From an uncultured Chlorobiaceae bacterium (GTDB lineage: Bacteria > Bacteroidota > Chlorobiia > Chlorobiales > Chlorobiaceae): DNA of 8,220 nt. Within the stretch, counting starts at the first letter, position 1. The number at the start of each line of letters is the position of its first letter. Shown here in pieces: positions 1 to 5,776 of the stretch. Below the pieces are notes generated by a model. The model worked only from the letters and a program-made list of their open reading frames with translations, did no database searches and was not told the DNA's origin. The DNA is taken from positions 1-8,220 of the forward strand of contig CAILXE010000391.1 of NCBI GenBank assembly GCA_903838095.1, in the 5' to 3' direction. A program made the position numbers and the translations under genes.

Positions 1-2
1 CA

Positions 3-914
3 TTTACTCTTGCCGAAGCTGAGGAGTTTCTTCTGCATCGAGGGATCAACCTTACCCGTTATCAAATTACTGAAATTTATATGGTTATGGGTGGAGTTCC
101 ATTCTACCTGATGCAAGCAGAACCCGGTTATTCAGCAGCACAAATTATTGACAAGGTCTGTTTTTCAGCAACCGGGTTGTTACGATCAGAGTATGACCAG
201 TTATTTGCATCGCTCTTTGCCGAAAGTGAGCATCATAGTAAAATCGTCTCGTTGCTGGCAAAAAAGCATAGTGGCATGAACAGAAACGAGATTGTTGCAG
301 TGTCACACATCACAACAGGTGGACGTCTTACTGATATGCTTGAGGAACTGGAAGCATCAGGATTTATCGAGTCACGCATTCCATTCGGGAAAAAAGAGCA
401 TGATATCATCTATCGCCTTACCGATGAGTTTACACTTTTTTATTTTGCATGGCTTAAACCTCTCGGTAAAAAAATAACGGAGCAGGGATACTGGATGTCG
501 CGTCAAAGTGATCCGGCAAGAACAGCCTGGTCTGGTTTTGCTTTTGAAACCCTTTGCATCAAACATGTGCGAGCATTGAAAGCGGCATTGGGAATTGCCG
601 AAGTGCAAACAAATGATGCTCCATGGCGTTATATGCCGGTTAAAGAGTCACCTCCCGGGGGTGCACAGATTGATTTGCTGATAGATCGGCGTGATGCAAC
701 GATCAACATCTGTGAGATCAAATTTTATCAGGGAGAATTCACTCTTGATGCGGCTTATGCCAATGAACTGCGTCGAAAAATAAATGTTTTCCGCCAGGTA
801 ACCGGCACACGGAAAAACATCTTTCTCACCATGATTACCACGTATGGCGTAACCGATAACGCCTATCGAAAAGAGCTGGTATCGAACGTTCTTACTCTGG
901 ATGCACTGTTCTGA
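3..914 (+). CDS. AAA+ ATPase with DUF234-type C-terminus (partial, 5' end outside window)
   Basis: The reading frame is open to the left edge, so the visible 303 residues are the C-terminal part of a protein whose family usually runs to about 450-480 residues. The P-loop ATPase core (Walker A and B) lies outside the window. The segment around residues 25-45 (EIYMVMGGVPFYL) is the typical end of the ATPase_2/AAA_14 domain. A winged-helix-like region follows at about 79-126 (RNEIVAVSHITTGGRLTDML). The C-terminal DUF234-like region has FE at 181-182, D224 in QIDLLID, and E238-x-K240 in CEIKF, which together resemble a PD-(D/E)XK nuclease core. Family proteins are widespread in archaea, Bacteroidetes and Chlorobi. 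Their cellular role is poorly defined; a DNA-related or selfish-element role is only inferred from the fold. It ends with TGA at 912-914 and converges on the efflux operon. Confidence 0.85.
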   Translation, partial: FTLAEAEEFLLHRGINLTRYQITEIYMVMGGVPFYLMQAEPGYSAAQIIDKVCFSATGLLRSEYDQLFASLFAESEHHSKIVSLLAKKHSGMNRNEIVAVSHITTGGRLTDMLEELEASGFIESRIPFGKKEHDIIYRLTDEFTLFYFAWLKPLGKKITEQGYWMSRQSDPARTAWSGFAFETLCIKHVRALKAALGIAEVQTNDAPWRYMPVKESPPGGAQIDLLIDRRDATINICEIKFYQGEFTLDAAYANELRRKINVFRQVTGTRKNIFLTMITTYGVTDNAYRKELVSNVLTLDALF

Positions 915-957
915 ATAACGGTAACCCCTCTATTTTTAACAGATAAAAGCTTTATTG

Positions 958-991
958 CGCCAAAACGCCCTTTGCGGGGGCACTTTTGGCG
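958..991. terminator. Imperfect hairpin between convergent genes, probable bidirectional terminator
   Basis: Outer arms CGCCAAAA (958-965) and TTTTGGCG (984-991) are perfectly complementary. Inner arms GCCC (967-970) and GGGC (978-981) add four pairs, with a small internal bulge and a seven-base loop. The hairpin lies between the ATPase stop (914) and the antiporter stop (1008), where both transcripts must end. Neither side has a strong U tract, so intrinsic termination is only moderately supported. Confidence 0.55.
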
Positions 992-1007
992 ACTTATACG
1001 ATAAAGG

Positions 1008-2627
1008 TTAATGCGCCCCCGACAAATCAGCCTTATCCTCTTTTTTGATCTTGATAAAGAACAAGAGCGGCAGAGCGATGGCAAACAGCAGCGCCACAAG
1101 CATGAAGGCGTCCATATAGGCAAGATGGTGGCTTTGGATGGTTACGGTGCCTTCAAGAGCATTCATTGCGGCAATTTCAGCTTCTGGTGGCGAAATGACA
1201 ATCTTCATGGTCGCCGCCTGTTTTATGGCAGCAAGCCTTGCAACGGCTTCCGTGTCGAAAGGTGAAAGATGACTCAGCAGTTCCACTCTATGCTCTCCAA
1301 CCCGTTTGACGATAAAGGTGTTAATGAGTGCTATGCCGAATGAGCCGCCAAGCTGGCGCACCATGTTGTTGAGCCCTGTTGCCTGTCCGATGTCTTTGCC
1401 GTGCAATCCTGCTACGGCGAGCATGGTGACGGGAATAAAGATGAATCCGAGAGCCAGGCCACGAAGGAGCAGTATCCAGAAGAAGTCGGAAGCGCCAGAC
1501 TGCATGGTTTGCTGGCCAAGTGTCCAGCAGAAGATAATGAATGCCACCATACCAAAAGCCATCAGCTTTTTTGGTGAGACACCTTTTTGCATTGCGATAC
1601 CGAGAGGCAAAGAGATGATACCAGTCACCATGGCGCTCGGGAAGAGCACCAGCCCGGTCAGCACTGCGGTAAATCCAAGCAGGCGTTGCACAAAGACAGG
1701 AAAGACAAAGAGCGAGCCATAAAGGCCAAACCCGACAACAAACGTCAGGACTGCCGCTATGGGAAGATTGTGGCTTCGTGCCAGCACGCGAAGGTCAACG
1801 GCAGGTTCTTCGGTATGCAGTTCCCACCAGACAAACGCACACAGTGTTACCACAGCGATGAAAGTGAACCATGTGATATAAGGGGTTTCAAACCAGTCTT
1901 TTGATTCCCCCCGTTCAAGAATAAATTGCAATGATCCAATTCCAACAGCAAGCAGCCCGATACCGGTCCAGTCAATTTTTGAGACGGCGTGAGTGACTTT
2001 CGGTTCTCTGAGAAAGGTGAATGAGGACCATGCGGCCAGCAGCCCGATCGGGATATTGACAAAAAAGCACCACTCCCATGAGAAGTAGTCTACAAGGAAT
2101 CCGCCAAGCAGAGGGCCGATTGTTGGTCCAAGAACAAGTCCCATAGAAAAAATACCGGTGGCCTTGCCTCGCTCTTCGGGGCGATACGTTTCATAAAGAA
2201 TAGCCTGTGATGTTGGCAGGAGCGCTCCGCCGCCGATACCCTGCAGAAAGCGGAAAAAGACCAGCGCCCAGATGTCGGTAGCCATGCCGCAGAGCAGTGA
2301 TGCCAGGGTAAACAGCAGAATAGAACCGATGTAGTAGTTCCGGCGTCCAAGAAGGTTTCCAAGAAAACCTGAAAGCGGAATGACGATGACGTTAGCGATA
2401 GCGTAGCTTGTGACTACCCAGGCCACATCATCAATGCTTGCGCCGAGGTTTCCGCTTATCTGTGTAATGGCGACGTTGACAATGGTTGTGTCGATCAACT
2501 CAAGCATGGCGGAGACGATCACCGTCAGGGTGATGATGATTTTCCGGAATCCGGTGTCGTAGGTCTGTGCAGGATTTGGCAGCATCGCCGCTACTGCGGT
2601 GGCGTTCTGTTGTTGTGACTTGGCCAT
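1008..2627 (-). CDS. DHA2-family (EmrB/QacA) drug:H+ antiporter, 14 TM segments
   Basis: This is the inner-membrane pump of the tripartite efflux system, predicted to export hydrophobic drugs or toxic metabolites in exchange for protons. From the ATG at 2627 it is 539 residues, the usual size for the 14-helix DHA2 branch of the major facilitator superfamily. Visible signatures are motif D1 LIDTTIVNVA at about 44-53 with the membrane aspartate, GRRNYY in the loop 2-3 region near 94, motif B RFLQGIGGG at about 126-134 with its arginine, and antiporter motif C GPTIGPLLGG at about 167-176. Hydrophobic segments continue to the end, and the tail is basic (KIKKEDK). A TTG codon at 2648 would add seven residues. 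Neither start has a good ribosome binding site; the ATG was preferred by codon type. It is the last gene of the operon, 135-156 nt after the adaptor. EmrB is the closest characterised relative, but the substrate cannot be read from sequence. Confidence 0.93.
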   Translation of the reverse strand: MAKSQQQNATAVAAMLPNPAQTYDTGFRKIIITLTVIVSAMLELIDTTIVNVAITQISGNLGASIDDVAWVVTSYAIANVIVIPLSGFLGNLLGRRNYYIGSILLFTLASLLCGMATDIWALVFFRFLQGIGGGALLPTSQAILYETYRPEERGKATGIFSMGLVLGPTIGPLLGGFLVDYFSWEWCFFVNIPIGLLAAWSSFTFLREPKVTHAVSKIDWTGIGLLAVGIGSLQFILERGESKDWFETPYITWFTFIAVVTLCAFVWWELHTEEPAVDLRVLARSHNLPIAAVLTFVVGFGLYGSLFVFPVFVQRLLGFTAVLTGLVLFPSAMVTGIISLPLGIAMQKGVSPKKLMAFGMVAFIIFCWTLGQQTMQSGASDFFWILLLRGLALGFIFIPVTMLAVAGLHGKDIGQATGLNNMVRQLGGSFGIALINTFIVKRVGEHRVELLSHLSPFDTEAVARLAAIKQAATMKIVISPPEAEIAAMNALEGTVTIQSHHLAYMDAFMLVALLFAIALPLLFFIKIKKEDKADLSGAH

Positions 2628-2783
2628 TCGTAATGGTTTCTGGTTCAATATTTATTCATGCCTGTTGGGGCTGCCAATATGTCGCTCTTTCCGGGCTGAC
2701 AAGGGGCCGTGGAGGCTGTTTCTCCCAACCAATCCGCGCTCCAACAGAGCCGGAATGCACTTGTTTTGAAACTGAAAAAACCC

Positions 2784-3824
2784 TCATTTTACCTTTACCT
2801 CTGCGACGACGTTCATTCCTGCGGCAAGCGGGTAATGGGGGTCAGGTTTTTCGGTAAAGATGATTTTTACCGGAATCCGCTGGGTTACCTTCACAAAATT
2901 GCCACTTGCATTGTCAGGAGGAAGCAGTGCAAATTTTGCACCGGTTCCGAATGAGAGCGACTCCACCTTTCCCTGGAACTCTTTGCCTGGATAAGCATCC
3001 ACTTTGATGATAACCGGAAGTCCGGGAGCTATTTTTTCAAGCTGGGTCTCCTTGAAATTTGCGACAACCCAAAGTTCTTTGCTTCCGACAAGCGCAATCA
3101 GTTGTTGACCAGGAGCAACAAACTGTCCGGGCTGTACATTCTTTTTTGACACTTGACCGGCAGCAGGAGCTGTAATGGTTGTGTACGACAACTGCAGTTC
3201 TGCTTCACGCAGCTCGGCTTCACGTTTTTTTACTTCCGCCTTTCTCAATGGGATCTGGGCAAGCGATGCCTGATATTGATTGCCGGCTTCGGCATATTGG
3301 GCCGATGTTGCCTGAGCGCCTGCTTTGATTCCATCAAATTCTGCTTGTGAAATCACATCCTGCTTGCGAAGGTTTTCGTTACGGCGCAGGTCAGCCTGTA
3401 GCTTCCGGCTTGTTGCTTCAGCCGCAGTGACTCCTGCTTTCGCTGCATTTGCCTGATTGGTTGTCGTCTCTACTGCCGCCTGTGCACTGAGTAACTCGGC
3501 AGCCGCAATATCCCTGCGCACCTCATAATCAGTTGCGTCAAGCAGAAGAAGAGTATCTCCCTTGTTGACGATATGATTTGTCTTGACAAGCACTTCTTGT
3601 ACTGTTCCGGGAACGCGCGAAATGACGGGATAAATATCCCCCTCTATCTGCGCGTTGTCGGTTTCAACGAAGAGAAATGAATGGTAAAGCCTGTTGCCTC
3701 CCCAGATCAGGGCTGCGGTAAGGAGAAGCCCGATCGTGATCATGCGGAGAGGATTTGGTCGCTTTGCCTGCTCTTTTCCGGATAAATTGTTTTCAGCCAT
3801 TTTTTGGGGTTCAGGTTGTTCCAT
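2784..3824 (-). CDS. HlyD/EmrA-type membrane fusion protein (periplasmic adaptor)
   Basis: This is the adaptor that bridges the inner-membrane antiporter and the outer-membrane channel. The 346 residues give a short basic cytoplasmic tail (1-27), one membrane anchor (about 28-50), and a first lipoyl half-motif beginning ETDNAQIEGDIYPVISRVPG (about 54-73), which is characteristic of EmrA-like proteins. An Ala/Glu/Gln-rich alpha-helical hairpin follows at about 99-211. The second lipoyl half is at 214-236 (TITAPAAGQV, QPGQFV). The beta-barrel region, about 238-346, contains LLPPDNASGNFVKVTQRIPV (300-319), an EmrA-family hallmark. The ATG at 3824 lies inside the 3' end of the Usp gene (14-nt overlap). 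No Shine-Dalgarno sequence precedes it, so translational coupling is likely. An in-frame ATG at 3800 is an alternative that would remove eight residues. Confidence 0.94.
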   Translation of the reverse strand: MEQPEPQKMAENNLSGKEQAKRPNPLRMITIGLLLTAALIWGGNRLYHSFLFVETDNAQIEGDIYPVISRVPGTVQEVLVKTNHIVNKGDTLLLLDATDYEVRRDIAAAELLSAQAAVETTTNQANAAKAGVTAAEATSRKLQADLRRNENLRKQDVISQAEFDGIKAGAQATSAQYAEAGNQYQASLAQIPLRKAEVKKREAELREAELQLSYTTITAPAAGQVSKKNVQPGQFVAPGQQLIALVGSKELWVVANFKETQLEKIAPGLPVIIKVDAYPGKEFQGKVESLSFGTGAKFALLPPDNASGNFVKVTQRIPVKIIFTEKPDPHYPLAAGMNVVAEVKVK

Positions 3825-4239
3825 GGTTGTTGTTGTTGTCAGGTGTTTTCAAAATCAAGACAGGACATGGCGCGTGGCGCATGACCGATTCGGCTGTGCT
3901 TCCTACCAGAAGTCTGCCCAAGGCAGTGCTTCCGTGGGAGCCAATGATAATCATATCAGCATGGCGCTCTCTTGCATAGTCGAGAATGGCGGCAGCCGGT
4001 TCACCGTGCTGCACCGTAAAGAGAGCTCGTACCTTGTTGTGAGAAAGTATATCGCTGTATCGCGAGAATTCGTGCAGGTGCTTTCTGAGCATTCCATCCT
4101 CACTTTCATCTCCCGGCGCAACATAGAGCACCATGAGTTCTGTGCCGGTGCTGTGGATTGCTGCGGCATATTGCACCAGAGCGTCTGATGCGGCTGAAAA
4201 ATCAACCGCGCAAATAATTTTTTTCAATGACATTTCCAT
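3811..4239 (-). CDS. Universal stress protein (UspA family, ATP-binding type)
   Basis: A 142-residue single Usp domain with the expected alternating strands and helices: KKIICAVDFS at 6-15 with D12 in the ATP-binding position, VLYVAP at 37-42, and HADMIIIGSHG at 93-103. The ATP-binding signature G-2x-G-9x-G-S is complete (G100, G103, G113, S114), which places it in the nucleotide-binding subclass rather than the UspA-like non-binding one. The C-terminus is short and Asn-rich (four consecutive Asn). The start ATG at 4239 lies one base after the channel gene's stop. A GGAGG within that gene's last codons stands 12 nt upstream; ATG 4233 is a possible second start. It is wedged between the channel and adaptor genes, so it is co-expressed with the pump. 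Its function there is unknown; sensing of energy or stress state is inference. Confidence 0.93.
   Translation of the reverse strand: MEMSLKKIICAVDFSAASDALVQYAAAIHSTGTELMVLYVAPGDESEDGMLRKHLHEFSRYSDILSHNKVRALFTVQHGEPAAAILDYARERHADMIIIGSHGSTALGRLLVGSTAESVMRHAPCPVLILKTPDNNNNHGTT
3826..3839 (+). repeat. GTT trinucleotide microsatellite at the usp/adaptor junction
   Basis: Four full GTT units plus GT. On the - strand it encodes the run of four Asn near the C-terminus of the Usp protein and stands directly before the adaptor ATG (3824). It replaces what would be the adaptor's ribosome-binding region. A gain or loss of one unit would keep the frame. Confidence 0.7.
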
Positions 4240-4240
4240 C

Positions 4241-5575
4241 TTACCAGAAAACCTCCCCGGTAGCCCGTTTCAGTGTATAGGTATTCAAAACATAGGCATA
4301 CGCCGCTTGCAGGCGGACAAGTTCTGCCTGCGAATAGGCCGCTTCAGTATCAAGCAGGTCAAGCGCTGTTGCCATCCCGTTTTCGTAACGGGCTCTTGCG
4401 TGTTTTGCCGCAAGCTCAGCTTGCTGCACCTGTACTTCACTGGTTGTCATCTTTTCTGAGGCAGTCTGAAGTGCATGAAGCGTTTCCTCGACATCAGTTT
4501 TCACCTGCTGTTCAGTATCAAGCTTTCGCTGGGCGGCTGCACGGACAAGGGCGGCGCTTTCCTGCCGCTCTGCGCTGTTACGGAAGCCGGTAAAAAGCGG
4601 GATCTCCAGGTGCACATTTGCGGCCATATTGTTCCTGAACTCATGGATATCAGGCTGGTAACCATTGGTGACGCCGTATGAGATGCTGCCGGTGACGACG
4701 GGAAGGCCCTCTTTTTTTACCAGTGAGCGTTGCAGTTTTGCGGCGGTTTCATGTTCTCTGGAGAGTTGCAGTTCGATGCGTTGCTTCAGTGCCTGTGCGA
4801 TAAGTCCCGACTCTTGATGGCCACTTTCTGGATGCACAGCAAATGATCCCTGAAGCGCAAGAGGCTGATTCTCTGCTATGCCAGTAAGGCGACGGAAGTT
4901 CAGCTCGCTGCGACGAAGTTCGTGCTCCAGATCAAGCATTCTGTTGCGGGCGGCGGCAATGCGCACCTTTGTGGAAAAGAGATCAAACGGGGTAGCAGCT
5001 CCGGCCTGATATCGTTTTGTCGAGTACTCCAGAGCTTTGTTCAACGCGGCAATCTGCTTTTCTTCAACGAGAAGATTTTCGCGCAGAAAAAGAATGCCGT
5101 AAAAGAGCTGCACAGTTTGCCAGGAGAGCTCCCGGCGAGCCAGTTCAAGCGATTGTTCAGCCGTTTTTTTGCCTGTCAGTGCAATATTAACAATGTTTCC
5201 CCGTTTTCCGAAATCAAGAAGGGTTGCGCGGGCGGTTACTTTGGCGTCGTAGTTGTCATGGGGCATAAACTGAATCGGGGCTCCCCCACCAAAACTCATT
5301 TCGGAAACCGTGTCGAGCCAGGTGTATCCCCCGCTGGCAGTGATCTGTGGAAAATATGCGCTTCTGCTTCGGGTGACGCGGGCGTCAGCAGCAGTAATCT
5401 CATCTGCCGCAGCCTTCAGCGCCGGGTTGTTTTCACGGACAAGATGGATTGCTGTTTCAAGGGTGAGCGGCGCTTCTGCAGGCACGTTGCCGGCGACGGT
5501 CGGTCTTGGCCATGCAAGTATCAGTGTTGTTGCAGCGATACCGGCGATTCTGGTCAGTCTACTCTTCTTTATCAT
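4241..5575 (-). CDS. TolC-family outer membrane efflux protein
   Basis: This is the outer-membrane channel of the efflux system. From ATG 5575 it has 444 residues with a clean signal peptide: basic KKSRLTR, hydrophobic IAGIAATTLILAW, and probable cleavage after A28 or G29. Two OEP repeats follow. Each ends in the hallmark helical motif, RYQAGAATPFDLFSTK at about 188-203 and RYENGMATALDLLDTE at about 396-411, which shows the internal duplication of TolC proteins. Strand-rich segments near 80-110 and 290-332 (including IPLFTGF) fit the beta-barrel. The last residues are aromatic (VFW), usual for outer-membrane insertion. The start is debatable: ATG 5617 has AGGA six bases upstream and adds 14 polar residues, and TTG 5659 is also open. 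ATG 5575 is preferred because 5617 abuts the predicted sigma-54 promoter and would lie upstream of its transcription start. It is the first gene of the operon. Confidence 0.92.
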   Translation of the reverse strand: MIKKSRLTRIAGIAATTLILAWPRPTVAGNVPAEAPLTLETAIHLVRENNPALKAAADEITAADARVTRSRSAYFPQITASGGYTWLDTVSEMSFGGGAPIQFMPHDNYDAKVTARATLLDFGKRGNIVNIALTGKKTAEQSLELARRELSWQTVQLFYGILFLRENLLVEEKQIAALNKALEYSTKRYQAGAATPFDLFSTKVRIAAARNRMLDLEHELRRSELNFRRLTGIAENQPLALQGSFAVHPESGHQESGLIAQALKQRIELQLSREHETAAKLQRSLVKKEGLPVVTGSISYGVTNGYQPDIHEFRNNMAANVHLEIPLFTGFRNSAERQESAALVRAAAQRKLDTEQQVKTDVEETLHALQTASEKMTTSEVQVQQAELAAKHARARYENGMATALDLLDTEAAYSQAELVRLQAAYAYVLNTYTLKRATGEVFW

Positions 5576-5617
5576 GGAGCTATGGTTTGTTCCGTTATAT
5601 CCGTTGCTCTCATTCAT

Positions 5618-5633
5618 TGCAATTCCTGTGCCG
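5618..5633 (-). promoter_or_regulatory. Sigma-54 (-24/-12) promoter for the efflux operon
   Basis: Read on the - strand the site is CGGCACAGGAATTGCA. It matches the sigma-54 consensus TGGCACGrNNNTTGCW at all but two positions. The invariant GG (5632-5631) and GC (5620-5619) are separated by exactly 10 nt. Transcription would begin near 5607, giving a leader of about 32 nt to ATG 5575. The divergently encoded sigma-54 activator strongly supports the call. The AGGA inside the spacer could alternatively be read as a ribosome binding site for ATG 5617. Confidence 0.7.
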
Positions 5634-5652
5634 AAATACTGATATATGGAGA

Positions 5653-5667
5653 TGATCAATGAGATCA
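5653..5667. promoter_or_regulatory. Short dyad between sigma-54 promoter and putative enhancer
   Basis: TGATC (5653-5657) and GATCA (5663-5667) are inverted around a five-base spacer, centred about 53 bp upstream of the predicted start of the efflux transcript. This is the interval where a DNA-bending protein or a second regulator often sits in sigma-54 systems. The arms are short, so chance is a real possibility. Confidence 0.25.
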
Positions 5668-5708
5668 GGGCTTTTCAGAGTGGTTGTGCGAAGCTTCCTT
5701 CTATGGCG

Positions 5709-5725
5709 TTCCGAAAAAATCGGAA
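5709..5725. promoter_or_regulatory. Perfect dyad, candidate enhancer (UAS) for the sigma-54 activator
   Basis: TTCCGA (5709-5714) and TCGGAA (5720-5725) form a perfect inverted repeat around five A residues. Its centre lies about 110 bp upstream of the predicted sigma-54 transcription start, inside the usual range for activator binding. It is also about 60 bp upstream of the activator's own ATG, next to a possible -10 box (TATTAT, 5733-5738), so it could serve in autoregulation. A weaker dyad (ATTCTT 5741-5746 and AGGAAT 5754-5759) has its centre 33 bp away, about three helical turns. Binding by this regulator is inferred. Confidence 0.5.
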
Positions 5726-5776
5726 TTTTCTGTATTATGTATTCTTAAGTTTCAGGAATATCTTTTTTCTCGTGCC

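Noticed and set aside
3190..3200. Palindrome AACTGCAGTT in the adaptor gene
   Set aside because: It is inside conserved coding sequence and short enough to arise by chance.
3694..4188. 164-codon + strand ORF opposite the Usp and adaptor genes
   Set aside because: Both genes on the other strand have complete family signatures; this frame shows none.
4922..5662. Long + strand ORF opposite the channel gene
   Set aside because: It lies antisense to a clear TolC-family coding region, has no recognisable domain, and has a composition typical of a shadow frame.
5681..5694. Possible + strand sigma-54 promoter for the activator gene itself
   Set aside because: The GG and GC elements are nine rather than ten bases apart and the flanking bases do not fit the consensus.
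5684..5776. N-terminal extension of the sigma-54 activator from a TTG codon
   Set aside because: It would translate across the perfect dyad and the possible -10 box, uses a weak start codon, and the added 31 residues look unlike the family's N-termini.
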